Both the position numbers and the translations under genes were made by a program. 64,000 nt of DNA from Clostridium fermenticellae. GTDB taxonomy: Bacteria; Bacillota; Clostridia; Clostridiales; Clostridiaceae. Where the stretch lies: contig NZ_CP032416.1 of assembly GCF_003600355.1 (NCBI RefSeq), positions 2,128,183 through 2,192,182 of the forward strand. The letters run 5' to 3'. The notes under the pieces are model-generated. The model made no database searches and was not told where the DNA came from. It saw only the letters and a list, made by a program, of their open reading frames with translations. Positions 54,446-64,000 of this stretch are shown in pieces; position 1 is the first letter of the stretch; each line of letters opens with the position of its first letter.

Positions 54446-54667
54446 ATGAAAACACTTAAAAATGTCAAATGCGGTGATACAGTTACTGTAATTAAACTTC
54501 ATGGCCATGGTGCCATAAAAAGAAGATTTATGGATATGGGTATCACTAAAGGTACTGATGTATACGTAAGAAAGGTAGCCCCTCTTGGAGATCCTGTTGA
54601 AATTACAGTAAGAGGTTATGAACTCAGCCTGCGTAAAGAAGATGCATTAATGATTGAAGTCAGCTAA
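54446..54667 (+). CDS. feoA: FeoA-type protein, second copy
   Basis: This 73-residue FeoA has 'KRRFMDMGITKGTDVYVRKVAPLGDPVEITVRGYELSLRKEDA' in pattern, the more classical form with the P-L-G-D-P turn. It differs clearly from the first copy, so the two are not a recent duplication and may have separate roles. AAAGGAG precedes the ATG; 59 bases separate it from feoB. Confidence 0.94.
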   Translation: MKTLKNVKCGDTVTVIKLHGHGAIKRRFMDMGITKGTDVYVRKVAPLGDPVEITVRGYELSLRKEDALMIEVS

Positions 54668-54726
54668 CTTCATTTAAACTAATTTATTTTAAGATTTAAG
54701 GCTTAATGCCAATAGGAGGAATATAA

Positions 54727-56874
54727 ATGTCAATTAAAATTGCTCTTGCCGGTAATCCAAATTGCGGTAAGACGACTATGTTTAATGGCCTGACAGGCAG
54801 CTCCCAATATGTCGGGAATTGGCCTGGTGTCACTGTAGAAAAAAAAGAGGGTAAACTCAAATGGAATAAAGATATTATAATTCAGGATTTACCCGGTATT
54901 TATTCTCTTTCACCATACACATTAGAAGAAGTTGTTTCAAGAAACTATTTAATTAATCAAAAACCAGATGTAATCATTGATATCATCGATGCTACAAATA
55001 TTGAAAGGAACTTGTATCTTACTACACAGCTTACTGAAATAGGTGTTCCCGTAGTAATAGCTTTAAACATGATAGATGTAATTAGAAAAAATGGCGATAC
55101 TATAAACACTAAAAAGCTTGAAGAAGAACTCGGATGCGAGATTGTTGAAACTTCGGCATTAAAGGGCATTGGTTCAAAAGATGTAGTTGATGGTGCAATA
55201 AAGTTAGCAAAGGAAAAGACTTTAGCCTCACATAAGAATATTTTTTCAGAGGATATTGAAAATGCACTAGCAAAAATTCAAACTGTAATTCATGGTAAAA
55301 CAGATGAAATAAATGCTAGATGGTTTTCCATAAAATTATTTGAGCGTGATGAAAAAATAGAAGACCAGATATCTCTTTTACAAAGCGATAAAGATCAGAT
55401 TGATAGTATAATTTCTGTATGTGAAAAGAAATTCGATGATGATAGTGAAAGTTTGATCACAAATGAACGTTATAATTATATATCAGGACTTATAAAAAAA
55501 TCTGTACGTAAAAAAAATACATCAGGACTTTCAGCATCCGATAAAATAGATAGAATTATTACTAATAAGTGGCTTGGATTGCCAATTTTCGCTTTAATAA
55601 TGTTTCTAGTGTATTACTTATCAATTTCAACTATTGGAACTGCAGGTACAGATTGGATAAATGATAATTTGTTTGGCGACTTTGTACCTAACAATGTACA
55701 GTGGTTCTTAAATACAATAGGTACTGCTGACTGGTTAAATTCTTTTATAATAGATGGTCTCATAGCTGGTATAGGTGCTGTAATTGGTTTCCTTCCTCAG
55801 ATGATGGTATTATTCTTATGTCTTGGAATCTTAGAGGACTGCGGATACATGGCACGTATAGCTTTTATCATGGATAGAATTTTTAGAAAGTTTGGATTAT
55901 CCGGGAAATCATTTATTCCAATACTTATAGGGACTGGATGCGGTGTTCCTGGAATCATGGCAACACGTACAATAGAAAACGATCATGATAGAAAAATGAC
56001 AGTTATTGTTACAACATTTATACCATGTAGTGCTAAACTCCCTATTATAGCTTTGATTGCCGGTGCTTTATTCCCTGGATCAATATGGGTTGCACCTTCA
56101 GCTTACTTCATTGGAATAGCTGCAATTATTATATCAGGTATTATTCTTAAAAAGACTAAATTATTTTCTGGAGACCCTGCTCCATTTGTAATGGAGCTTC
56201 CTGCCTATCACATTCCTGGCACAAAAGGTGTTTTACTCCATGTTTGGGAACGTTCAAAGGCATTTATCAAAAAAGCAGGAACTGTTATTTTGCTTGCAAC
56301 TACTCTAGTTTGGTTCCTAAGCTCTTTCACCTGGAATCTTAGTATGGTAGATCTAGAAAAATCAATGCTTGCAGACATTGGAAATGTAATTGCACCTATA
56401 TTTGCACCTCTTGGCTGGGGACACTGGAAAGATGCAGTTGCAACTGTAACTGGATTAATCGCAAAAGAAAATGTAGTTGGAACCTTCGGTATACTCTATG
56501 GAGCAGCAAGTGTTTCCGAAAATGGTGCAGAAATATGGAGTCAGCTCCATGCAGCCTTCACACCTCTTTCAGCATATACATTCTTAATATTTAATTTACT
56601 CTGTGCTCCTTGCTTTGCAGCAATAGGAGCAGCTCGTACAGAACTTGGTTCAAAAAAATGGTTGGCATTCTCTGTAGGATATCAAACAATATTTGCATAT
56701 ATAGTATCACTCATAGTATATCAGTTTGGTTCCGTTTTCTCGGGTGGAAGTTTTGGCATAGGGACCGTTGTTGCCATAATATTGCTTGCAGGTCTATTGT
56801 ACATGTTGTTTAGAAAACCTAAAGAGAACGCAGTCGAGATTGATGAACCCATAAATCAAAGGGAGGTAATATAA
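54727..56874 (+). CDS. feoB: Ferrous iron transporter FeoB
   Basis: This 715-residue protein has an N-terminal G domain with 'ALAGNPNCGKTTMFNGLTG' (G1), 'WPGVTVEKKEG' (G2), 'DLPGIYSLSPYT' (G3) and 'ALNMIDV' (G4). A helical spacer and a Gate-containing membrane domain follow, with 'GTGCGVPGIMATRTIENDHDRKMTV' in pattern and 'FIPCSAKLPIIALIAGALF'. It is full length. It imports Fe(II) under anaerobic conditions, under the Fur-controlled feo promoter. Confidence 0.97.
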   Translation: MSIKIALAGNPNCGKTTMFNGLTGSSQYVGNWPGVTVEKKEGKLKWNKDIIIQDLPGIYSLSPYTLEEVVSRNYLINQKPDVIIDIIDATNIERNLYLTTQLTEIGVPVVIALNMIDVIRKNGDTINTKKLEEELGCEIVETSALKGIGSKDVVDGAIKLAKEKTLASHKNIFSEDIENALAKIQTVIHGKTDEINARWFSIKLFERDEKIEDQISLLQSDKDQIDSIISVCEKKFDDDSESLITNERYNYISGLIKKSVRKKNTSGLSASDKIDRIITNKWLGLPIFALIMFLVYYLSISTIGTAGTDWINDNLFGDFVPNNVQWFLNTIGTADWLNSFIIDGLIAGIGAVIGFLPQMMVLFLCLGILEDCGYMARIAFIMDRIFRKFGLSGKSFIPILIGTGCGVPGIMATRTIENDHDRKMTVIVTTFIPCSAKLPIIALIAGALFPGSIWVAPSAYFIGIAAIIISGIILKKTKLFSGDPAPFVMELPAYHIPGTKGVLLHVWERSKAFIKKAGTVILLATTLVWFLSSFTWNLSMVDLEKSMLADIGNVIAPIFAPLGWGHWKDAVATVTGLIAKENVVGTFGILYGAASVSENGAEIWSQLHAAFTPLSAYTFLIFNLLCAPCFAAIGAARTELGSKKWLAFSVGYQTIFAYIVSLIVYQFGSVFSGGSFGIGTVVAIILLAGLLYMLFRKPKENAVEIDEPINQREVI

Positions 56875-56877
56875 ACA

Positions 56878-57009
56878 ATGTCAACTTTTATAGTTTGTGT
56901 AGTTATATTTGGTTTGATTGGATTTTCTGGATACAAAACTTATAAATCTCATAAAAATGGTGGCAGTTGCTGCGGCTGCTCTGGCTGTTCCGCTTGTAAG
57001 AAACACTAA
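56878..57009 (+). CDS. FeoB-associated Cys-rich membrane protein
   Basis: This 43-residue protein has one transmembrane segment ('STFIVCVVIFGLIGFSGYKTY') followed by a Cys-rich tail ('SCCGCSGCSACKKH'). This is the P12-type FeoB partner found right after feoB in many Firmicutes. It starts three bases after the feoB stop with GGGAGG upstream. Its role may be to stabilise FeoB or hand over iron; this is not established. Confidence 0.88.
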   Translation: MSTFIVCVVIFGLIGFSGYKTYKSHKNGGSCCGCSGCSACKKH

Positions 57010-57041
57010 ACTTAATTTTAATATTTCTCTCCTAATAAACA

Positions 57042-57071
57042 AGAGGTATTCCTTTAAACTGGAATACCTCT
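57042..57071. terminator. Bidirectional terminator between feo operon and yjeM
   Basis: AGAGGTATTCC pairs perfectly with GGAATACCTCT around eight bases, with A/T-rich flanks on both sides. Confidence 0.85.
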
Positions 57072-57088
57072 ATTATTAATTTAAATTA

Positions 57089-58585
57089 CTAAACTTCACC
57101 TTTTGTTCTTTTCTCATACGAACTATATATTAATAATGCAATTATACTAAATAGTACAGGTCCTACAATCATCCAAATTGTATCCTTTAAATCACCACGA
57201 ACTGCTGGCTCTATTATGGTGAAGAAATTAGCAAAACCTATTATAAATGTAACTATTGCAGTTACAATGACAACCCAAGAATGATTTTTATAAACCTCAA
57301 ATGGTTTATTTATACTAGTCTTCTTTTTAAAATATATAAATGATATTGATAAAAACATGTATGGAAGTGTCATCGCAACGTTTGTCATATTTACGAGTAT
57401 AGCAAAGAATTTGGCTGCTGCATCTCCTCCGAAAGATACTAAAGCTATAAATCCTACTACAAATGCACATTGAACCCACATAGCATTTTTAGGCATGCCA
57501 TCTTTAAGTTCAGCCATTTTTCCCGGCCATAATTTCTTCGGAGTACCTTCTATCAATTGTTTTAATGGTGAATAACTCAAAGTAAAGAATGCTCCTGTCA
57601 ATGCTAAAAACATAGACAAGCCTGTGTACCTTGATACCCATGCTCCTATTGTAAGTGAAGTTGCCTCACTTAATCCAAATCCTTGTCCAATCTGATATCC
57701 AAGATTCTGCATGGTTATATATCCAATATTGGCTAAGTTAACATTTTTTGCTGACAATACATCATTCCAATTGGTAAATATACCACATAAGAATATACCT
57801 ACACAATATCCTACGGTGATTATTATAGCAGCTATTGTAACTCCCTTCGGAAAAGTAACCTCTGCATTTTCAGTTTGATCTACCAATCCTCCAACAGCTT
57901 CTATTCCACCATATGCAAATAAAGCATATACTAGAAATGACAATATACTTATAGAACTTTGATAATTTGGATTAGGTGATTGTACAAAAGTTGCTGCTGA
58001 AACTACAGGTTGTGCCAAATGTCCTCCATTGGCTATTAAAACAACTATTGCTCCAATAAGCAGAACAACATTAAGTAAGGCTACAGCTGTTCCTCCTACA
58101 GATGTTATTTTAGTTATTTTTTGTAATCCTTTTGATCCTACTATAGTTACTATTAAAATCCAACATATGCCAAGTATACCCAGTACCTGTGTAGAATTTA
58201 ATCCTAGAAATGCCCATGTGGATGTTCTGTCACTTCCAAATATTGCATTTGATAATGGCACCCATATTGTTGATGATATATTAACCATCCAAATTACATA
58301 TGAAGCATACCACATAAAGGTACCTATAAAAGCATATTTAGGTCCAACAGAATTTTCCATCCATGAATATATTCCACCTTTTTCATCTTTAAAGGCAGCT
58401 CCATACTCAGACATCATAAATGCATATGGAATAAAAAATGCTGCTGCAGATAAAATATACCAGGGTATTGCTCCATACCCCATTAAATAGAATGCTCTAG
58501 GTATATTGTTAAAACCAAATACCGATGTAAAAATCATTAATATAAGTGCTACGAGCGTCATCTTTTTTTGTTCACTTGCTCCCAT
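57089..58585 (-). CDS. yjeM: YjeM-type glutamate/GABA-family amino-acid transporter
   Basis: This 498-residue protein has about 12 transmembrane segments. It begins 'MTLVALILMIFTSVFGFNNIPRAFYLMGYGAIPWYILSA' and has 'DEKGGIYSWMENSVGPKYAFIGTFMWY', matching the YjeM subgroup of the APC superfamily, whose substrate is inferred to be glutamate or GABA. It has AAGGAGG before the ATG. The peptidase T gene lies 21 bases upstream on the same strand, so both may be transcribed together. Confidence 0.88.
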   Translation of the reverse strand: MGASEQKKMTLVALILMIFTSVFGFNNIPRAFYLMGYGAIPWYILSAAAFFIPYAFMMSEYGAAFKDEKGGIYSWMENSVGPKYAFIGTFMWYASYVIWMVNISSTIWVPLSNAIFGSDRTSTWAFLGLNSTQVLGILGICWILIVTIVGSKGLQKITKITSVGGTAVALLNVVLLIGAIVVLIANGGHLAQPVVSAATFVQSPNPNYQSSISILSFLVYALFAYGGIEAVGGLVDQTENAEVTFPKGVTIAAIIITVGYCVGIFLCGIFTNWNDVLSAKNVNLANIGYITMQNLGYQIGQGFGLSEATSLTIGAWVSRYTGLSMFLALTGAFFTLSYSPLKQLIEGTPKKLWPGKMAELKDGMPKNAMWVQCAFVVGFIALVSFGGDAAAKFFAILVNMTNVAMTLPYMFLSISFIYFKKKTSINKPFEVYKNHSWVVIVTAIVTFIIGFANFFTIIEPAVRGDLKDTIWMIVGPVLFSIIALLIYSSYEKRTKGEV

Positions 58586-58606
58586 GTTATTCCTCCTTAC
58601 TTTATA

Positions 58607-59833
58607 TTATATTTTTTCATATAACTCAACTATTTTTAATACTACTTCTACTGCTTTCTCCATGGAACAAACTGGTATATATTCAAATTTTCCATGAAAA
58701 TTATGTCCGCCAGTAAATATATTAGGTGTAGGAAGTCCTTTAAAGGATAGGCTTGCTCCATCTGTTCCACCTCTTATAGGCTCAGTTTTAGGAACTACGC
58801 CAACCAATTCCATTGCATGATAGGCTGTATCTACTATATATTTCTTAGGTTCAACCTGTTCCTTCATATTTTTGTATTGATCTTTAACTTCAATTAAAAC
58901 TGTATCATCGCCATATTTTTTGTTTAATTTATTTGAAACCTCAACGATAAAATTCTTTCTATCATTGAATTTATCTTTATCAAAATCTCTTATTATATAA
59001 TCAAGATTTGTCTCTTCTACACCACCATTTATTGTAACTAAATGATAGAATCCTTCATACCCCTCAGTGGTTGCAGGTGTTTCATTTTCTGGCAGCATGC
59101 TCATAAATTCTCCTGCAATAAGCACTGAATTTATCATTACTCCCTTTGCACTTCCAGGATGAACACTTCTTCCTTTAATTGTTACTTTTGCAGATGCTGC
59201 ATTGAAATTCTCATATTGCAATTCTCCTATTACGCCACCATCTAGTGTATAGGCTAAATCGGCACCAAATCTTTTAACATCAAAATAATCTGACCCTCTG
59301 CCAATTTCTTCATCAGGTGTAAAGGCTGCCTTGACATCTCCATGTTTAATTTCTGGATGCTCTATTAAAGTTTCTAATGCAGTCATAATCTCTGCTATTC
59401 CAGCTTTATCATCAGCACCCAAAAGTGTAGTTCCGTCTGCAGTTATAAGCGTTTTTCCTATATAATTTTTCAATTCAGGGAAATCCCTGGGTGAAAGTAC
59501 TACTCTTTTTTCGGCATTTAAAACTATGTCCTTGCCATCATAATTTTCAACAAACTGTGGATTTACATTTGTGCCTGAAATTTCTGGACTAGTATCCATA
59601 TGTGAAATAAATCCAACAGAAGGAACCTTTTTATCAGTATTTGATGATAACGATGCCATGACATAACCATTTTCATCCATGAAAGCTTCGTCCATTCCCA
59701 TATTTTTTAATTCTTCTACCAGCTCTTTTCCCAAAACAAATTGACCTTTTGTTGTAGGAATCGTATTTGATTCCTCATTTGATCTTGTATCAAATTTTAC
59801 ATATTTAATAAACTTATCTTGAACCTTGGACAT
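58607..59833 (-). CDS. pepT: Peptidase T, copy 1
   Basis: PepT is an M20-family aminopeptidase that removes the first residue of tripeptides. The 408-residue protein has '[15 protein letters not shown]' (metal His), '[22 protein letters not shown]', '[15 protein letters not shown]' (catalytic Glu) and '[34 protein letters not shown]', all expected. I start it at ATG 59833 after GAGGAGG; the longer start includes that site. It is followed by the YjeM transporter and preceded by the MalT-type regulator. Confidence 0.96.
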   Translation of the reverse strand: MSKVQDKFIKYVKFDTRSNEESNTIPTTKGQFVLGKELVEELKNMGMDEAFMDENGYVMASLSSNTDKKVPSVGFISHMDTSPEISGTNVNPQFVENYDGKDIVLNAEKRVVLSPRDFPELKNYIGKTLITADGTTLLGADDKAGIAEIMTALETLIEHPEIKHGDVKAAFTPDEEIGRGSDYFDVKRFGADLAYTLDGGVIGELQYENFNAASAKVTIKGRSVHPGSAKGVMINSVLIAGEFMSMLPENETPATTEGYEGFYHLVTINGGVEETNLDYIIRDFDKDKFNDRKNFIVEVSNKLNKKYGDDTVLIEVKDQYKNMKEQVEPKKYIVDTAYHAMELVGVVPKTEPIRGGTDGASLSFKGLPTPNIFTGGHNFHGKFEYIPVCSMEKAVEVVLKIVELYEKI

Positions 59834-59994
59834 TTTTGAACCTCCTCTATGATTTTTCTGAAAATTTCTACTAATCAATTATTTATATGTTTTATATTAT
59901 CATTTTAAGAGAATACTTTTAATCATCTTAAAGTACTATTTTTGAGTATGAATTTATTAAAATTTCTTTTAATACTTTAGTACTACTACATATA

Positions 59995-60030
59995 AAAAAT
60001 ACTGTATTAAAATTTTAATACAGTATTTTT
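59995..60030 (-). terminator. Terminator after the MalT-type regulator gene
   Basis: A 36-base perfect palindrome, AAAAATACTGTATTAAAA and its complement, lies just past the stop on the minus strand. Downstream to 59834 are A/T-rich strings (AAAGTACTA, TTTAGTACTA) that could be regulator sites. Confidence 0.85.
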
Positions 60031-60038
60031 ATTACGTT

Positions 60039-62618
60039 TTATATAATACCCATATCCCTTGCCTTTGATACTGCCCGAATCCTATTTTTTACACCAAGTT
60101 TAGTAAATATATTTAATATATGACTTTTAGCAGTACTTTCCGTAATAAATAAATTCTTGGCTATTTCAGAATTTTTTGCTCCTTTTTCTATAAGAAGCAA
60201 AACCTCTTTCTCCCTTTTACTTAGTATCTTACAATCCTCATCCGTAGAATAAAGATTTAATATTGTGTTTAAATACTTTTCCATACCATAATAATCTTTA
60301 TTAAACATCATTGACTGTATTGTTTTAATCAATACTTTAATTGATTTTTGATCATGAAGAAAGAAAAATCTCACAAATGAATCATTATAACCAAGAATCA
60401 ATGCCATTCTAAAATCTTTTGTAGCATTCTCATATTGATTCTTTTTTGAAAATATCTCAGCTCTAAAGATATATGCCATTATACTTAAGTATTTACTATC
60501 TCTTTCTGTCATAGATGCCAGAATTACGTTTAATACCATAAGAGAATCATCTAGTTTTCCTTTATACATTAAAGCATCAGAAAAAACAATAAATTCTACT
60601 TTAATCTTAAAATCTCTATTGACAATATAATCTTCCACCCATTTAGCTTTCCCACATTCAATTAGCCTCTTAACTTTGAGTGCCTTAAAATAATCCCTCA
60701 ATTTAAGAAAATAATACTTATCCAATAAACTACTATAATCATCCATTACAAAAAACTCATTCAGTTTTTTTAATATTTTGTTTGACTTATTCTTATTATC
60801 TTTTAAACTTATCCCTGAATATATATAATACCCAATAAACATCGGATATACATCCCACTCTTCTGCAATTTCCAGGCCTCTCAATACATATTGTTCTGCC
60901 TTCTCTAAACAATTTTTCTCATAATAAACAAATGCTAATACCATATAGAAAATCGATATTAATTGACTGCCTTCCATACCGTTTGCAATTGCATCATTCA
61001 AAGATAAATTGCATATATTCTCACATTCGTTTAACCTTCCCATGATAAGGTCTGTAAAAATAATTACTCTGTTAACAGTTAATTTTAAAGTAGCCTCATT
61101 GTGTTCTCTACTTAAATTAATGGAGTTTTCAAAGAATTTTTTTTCTGATTCAAAATCATTTAAATAAAAATATGTTAAGCCTAATTTTAAATTTAATACT
61201 GTATTCCAAAATTCATCATGTTCTAAGTTCTTGAGGCTTTCCTTATAGTATTCTATACTTTTTTCATAATTCGAACTGATAAAATTTTTATCTCCAATTA
61301 TTATATTTAATATAGCTATACATTCATTTTTATACTTTTCATCTCTATTTTTAATGGATTTATTAACAAGATCTTTATACTTACTGTAATTAGTATCATC
61401 ATAAAGGTTTATATACATATATACCATGCAGAACCTAGGATTCCCTACAATAACATCCTGCGGAATTCTTTTAAGCCAGTTCAGTACATAAAAATATTCA
61501 TTGGTAAAGACCTTTTTTAAACATTCACCTTCCACTAAACTTATTGCCTGAGTGTAATTTTTCACATTAATATACTGATTAACTGCTTTATCTATAAAAC
61601 CATTTTTTTCGTACCAGTAAGCTACCTTACTTCCAAGTTCATTTATCTTTTCTTTATCCTCATTATCGATTTTACTTATTAAAAATTCTTTAAAAAGCTT
61701 ATCATACCTAAATATCTTTCCACTATAATCTAATTTATTTGTAAATAAATTCTCATCATACATTTTTTCTAAAAGCTTTTGACTATCTTGTTTTGTCGTA
61801 ATATAATTACACAAATATTCATCTAATTCATCTAAAACACATGTTTTTAAAAGAAATTCCTTAATTTCTTCTGATTGATAATCAAAAACTTCCTCAGAAA
61901 AATAATCCTGAATATATCTATTACTGCCATCAAAATCTTTACATAACTCTACTAGTTCATTTTCTGTATTTACAGATAATGCAGCAATCTTAATTCCAGC
62001 AGCCCATCCATTCGAGGCATTATTTAATATTTGTGCACATTGTTTTGTCACAGTAAATTCTAAGTTACTTTCTAAAAACTTTTTTGTATCTTCTAGGGAA
62101 AATACAAGTTCTTCTCCAAATATTTCTGTAACTTCTCCATCCAATCTTAATTTAGACACATTTATATTTAATCTTTCCCTACTCACAGCTATTATATGAA
62201 CATTATTAGGTACACTGTAAACAAATTTTTTTATTTGATCAAGTACATTCTCATCCTTTATAACTTGCAAATTATCAAACACAAATATCATGTTTTTATC
62301 TAATGACAAAATATTTTCTAATTTCAAATTTGCTAACGAATCAGATTGACCTTGAACAGCTAAAGTAACTGTTTTCCAAAAAATGTCCTGATTATTATCT
62401 CTCTCATTTAACGATATCCATATAATATTATCCTCTAAATTTCTTGAGTATATCCATGACATAACAACTGTAGTTTTTCCACTTCCGGCTTTAGCGGATA
62501 TAATCGTAAATTTTTTATTCAAAGCATTATCCAACTTATTCAAAACTTTTTTTATGCCAACAACTTTGTTCTTCCTTTTAGGAATCATAAATTTATTTTT
62601 ATAACTATAATCTAACAT
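60039..62618 (-). CDS. MalT-type LuxR-family regulator
   Basis: This 859-residue regulator has the STAND-type ATPase with P-loop 'IISAKAGSGKTTVVMSWIYS' near residue 42 and 'NMIFVFDNLQVIKDENVLDQI'. A long repeat-rich helical middle follows (about 330-780, TPR-like). A C-terminal LuxR helix-turn-helix ('LSKREKEVLLLIEKGAKNSEIAKNLFITESTAKSHILNIFTKLGV' in pattern) is at about 795-855. Such proteins bind an inducer in the TPR part and use ATP to oligomerise. It lies between two pepT genes on the same strand. Its regulon may include them; no inducer is known. Confidence 0.92.
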   Translation of the reverse strand: MLDYSYKNKFMIPKRKNKVVGIKKVLNKLDNALNKKFTIISAKAGSGKTTVVMSWIYSRNLEDNIIWISLNERDNNQDIFWKTVTLAVQGQSDSLANLKLENILSLDKNMIFVFDNLQVIKDENVLDQIKKFVYSVPNNVHIIAVSRERLNINVSKLRLDGEVTEIFGEELVFSLEDTKKFLESNLEFTVTKQCAQILNNASNGWAAGIKIAALSVNTENELVELCKDFDGSNRYIQDYFSEEVFDYQSEEIKEFLLKTCVLDELDEYLCNYITTKQDSQKLLEKMYDENLFTNKLDYSGKIFRYDKLFKEFLISKIDNEDKEKINELGSKVAYWYEKNGFIDKAVNQYINVKNYTQAISLVEGECLKKVFTNEYFYVLNWLKRIPQDVIVGNPRFCMVYMYINLYDDTNYSKYKDLVNKSIKNRDEKYKNECIAILNIIIGDKNFISSNYEKSIEYYKESLKNLEHDEFWNTVLNLKLGLTYFYLNDFESEKKFFENSINLSREHNEATLKLTVNRVIIFTDLIMGRLNECENICNLSLNDAIANGMEGSQLISIFYMVLAFVYYEKNCLEKAEQYVLRGLEIAEEWDVYPMFIGYYIYSGISLKDNKNKSNKILKKLNEFFVMDDYSSLLDKYYFLKLRDYFKALKVKRLIECGKAKWVEDYIVNRDFKIKVEFIVFSDALMYKGKLDDSLMVLNVILASMTERDSKYLSIMAYIFRAEIFSKKNQYENATKDFRMALILGYNDSFVRFFFLHDQKSIKVLIKTIQSMMFNKDYYGMEKYLNTILNLYSTDEDCKILSKREKEVLLLIEKGAKNSEIAKNLFITESTAKSHILNIFTKLGVKNRIRAVSKARDMGII

Positions 62619-62640
62619 TTTATTATTCTCCTAAAATACC

Positions 62641-63867
62641 TTATATTTCTGCAAATAAATCAATTATCTTCAATATTACTTCCACAGACTTTTCCATACA
62701 ATAGGTCGAAATATACTCATATTTGCTATGAATATTATGTGCTCCTGTAAATATATTTGGTGTTGGCAGTCCCATATATGAGAGTTTAGCTCCATCTGTT
62801 CCTCCTCTTAACGGCGTTACATCCGGAAATAAATTAACTTCCTTTATAGCTTCAACAGCAATATCAACAATATATTTTTCAGGTTCTATTTTTTCCTTCA
62901 TATTTCTGTATTGTTCAGTTATATAAAGTTTTGCTGTACCCCTGCCATATTTTCCATTTACACGCTTTACCAGATCACAAATAAAATTTTTTCTCTTTTC
63001 AAAATTATAGTTGTCAAAATCCCTTATCAAATAACTAATTTCTGTCCTTTCTACCTTTCCATTTATCGACGCAGGATGATAAAATCCATCAAGTCCTTCT
63101 GTACTCTCTGGAGTTTCATTTTCCGGGAACATACTCATAATCTCCGATGCAATCCTAAGCGAGTTTACCATTTTACCTTTTGCCTCACCAGTTTGAGCAT
63201 TCCTTCCTTTTATTATTATTTTAGCACTAGCTGCATTAAAGTTTTCATACTTCAAATCCCCAATCGATTCCCCATCTACTGTATAAGCCAAATCAGCATT
63301 AAATTTTTCTACATCAAAATATTCTCCGATTTTTCCTATTTCTTCATCCGTAGTAAATGCAACTCTTATTGGTCCATGTTTAATCCTGGGATTTTTTATT
63401 AAGTATTCCATTGCAGTAATAATTTCTGCTATACCAGCTTTATCATCCGCACCAAGCAAAGTAGTCCCATCGGTTGTGATTAATGTCTGCCCTATGTAAT
63501 TCTTCAGCTCTGAAAATTTTTTTGGTGAAAGTATTATATTTTCTGATTCATTTAACAATATATCTTCACCATTATATGCCTCTACAAATTTCGGATTCAC
63601 ATTGGCACCAGAAACTTGAGGATGTGTATCTATATGAGCAATAAAACCCACAACTGGAACATCTTTAGTTATATTTGCCGGCAATGTAGCCATTATGTAT
63701 CCGTTCTGATCCATACAAACATCCTCCATTCCAATATCCTTTAATTCACGGCAGATTTCTGAGGCCAGTTCAATCTGTCCTTTTGTAGTTGGAATAGTTT
63801 TTGAACTTTCATCCGATCTTGTATCATATTTTACATATCTAACAAACCTTTTTACAACATTAGACAT
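62641..63867 (-). CDS. pepT: Peptidase T, copy 2
   Basis: This 408-residue paralogue of copy 1 shares motifs such as 'GFIAHIDTHPQVSG', '[18 protein letters not shown]', 'AFTTDEEIGKIGEYFDVEKF' and '[31 protein letters not shown]'. Active-site and metal residues are intact. It precedes the regulator gene by 22 bases, so they are probably in one transcript. AGGAG lies before the ATG. Confidence 0.95.
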   Translation of the reverse strand: MSNVVKRFVRYVKYDTRSDESSKTIPTTKGQIELASEICRELKDIGMEDVCMDQNGYIMATLPANITKDVPVVGFIAHIDTHPQVSGANVNPKFVEAYNGEDILLNESENIILSPKKFSELKNYIGQTLITTDGTTLLGADDKAGIAEIITAMEYLIKNPRIKHGPIRVAFTTDEEIGKIGEYFDVEKFNADLAYTVDGESIGDLKYENFNAASAKIIIKGRNAQTGEAKGKMVNSLRIASEIMSMFPENETPESTEGLDGFYHPASINGKVERTEISYLIRDFDNYNFEKRKNFICDLVKRVNGKYGRGTAKLYITEQYRNMKEKIEPEKYIVDIAVEAIKEVNLFPDVTPLRGGTDGAKLSYMGLPTPNIFTGAHNIHSKYEYISTYCMEKSVEVILKIIDLFAEI

Positions 63868-63891
63868 AAATAATTTCTCCTAAATATAAAA

Positions 63892-63934
63892 ATAGAATCA
63901 GTCTAAATTATTATCAAATATAGGCTAATTCTAT
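63892..63934. promoter_or_regulatory. Imperfect inverted repeat upstream of pepT copy 2
   Basis: ATAGAATCAGTCTA and TAGGCTAATTCTAT pair at 12 of 14 positions around a 15-base loop. It lies 25 bases before the start codon, in the leader or operator region. The last 66 bases of the window show no gene. Confidence 0.4.
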
Positions 63935-64000
63935 TATATCACTATAATTTAGTTTATTTTATTTTAGATAATATGTTATATTGTAATTATAAGATTATGT

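Noticed and set aside
58029-58490. 153-codon reading frame opposite the YjeM gene
   Set aside because: It lies wholly inside the transporter gene on the other strand, has no ribosome site and no recognisable domain; a shadow of biased codons.
62911-63402. 163-codon reading frame opposite pepT copy 2
   Set aside because: Antisense shadow of a well-conserved enzyme; sequence is low-complexity Phe/Tyr/Ser-rich.
1-64000. CRISPR array
   Set aside because: No regularly spaced direct repeats; the recurrent sequences are the palindromic elements and paralogous genes.

Overview
The window looks like chromosomal DNA of a low-GC, anaerobic, spore-forming Firmicute, most likely Clostridium sensu stricto. 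The evidence is the strong A+T bias, frequent TTG and GTG starts behind strong AGGAGG-type ribosome sites, two T-box leaders, a lysine riboswitch, the [FeFe]-hydrogenase maturase HydE, a superoxide reductase, DUF4489 and DUF3793 proteins, and a short archaeal-type prolyl-tRNA synthetase. I cannot name the species.

Layout. 1-1.57 kb: the right edge of an integrated element. A divergent phage-type repressor/XRE pair and an excisionase-like gene end at a duplicated 3' piece of a tRNA gene, probably tRNA-Trp, which looks like an attachment scar. 1.6-5.2 kb: a Cys-rich DUF4489 protein, an unusual ZnuA-like lipoprotein, and the tsaE-tsaB-rimI operon. 5.4-13.6 kb: two orphan nucleotide-binding proteins, a small zinc-ribbon protein with a long leader, an ECF S component, a PAP2 enzyme, prfC, a Cof-type phosphatase and a T-box-controlled trpS. 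14-23 kb: a gene of about 2,890 codons resembling cyclic beta-1,2-glucan synthase, abutting a superoxide reductase gene. 23-28.7 kb: lysine-riboswitch lysC-lysA, then a DUF3100 / M20 amidohydrolase operon. 29-37.8 kb: a second zinc ribbon, hydE, helD, ftsH, and T-box-controlled proS with pepV. 37.8-43.4 kb: tandem LysE-like exporters, the first frameshifted, then an ABC exporter and an amino-acid permease. 43.5-47.9 kb: an antimicrobial-peptide resistance module (ABC transporter plus two-component system). 48-57 kb: a metal-homeostasis island with a His-tailed MarR, two Fur homologues, HD-GYP, DUF2325, DUF3793, flavodoxin, an NRAMP transporter and feoA-feoA-feoB-P12. A 6S-like RNA lies inside it. 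57-64 kb: a YjeM-type transporter and two peptidase T genes on either side of a MalT-type regulator.

How the genes work together. The clearest regulatory story is iron. Good Fur boxes lie at the flavodoxin-DUF3793 promoter and the feo promoter. The MarR-fur and fur2-DUF2325-HD-GYP operons carry their own inverted-repeat operators. A second theme is amino-acid sensing by RNA (Trp, Pro and Lys leaders). A third is peptide and amino-acid use (PepV, two PepT, an M20 amidohydrolase, two APC permeases and a YjeM transporter).

A family of small palindromic repeats with TATAGGGTTT-type ends occurs four times. Each copy lies within about 30 bases of a stop codon. I saw no CRISPR array, no complete insertion sequence, no integrase and no rRNA. 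Many gene starts were set from the ribosome-binding site rather than the longest reading frame, and this is stated where it applies.
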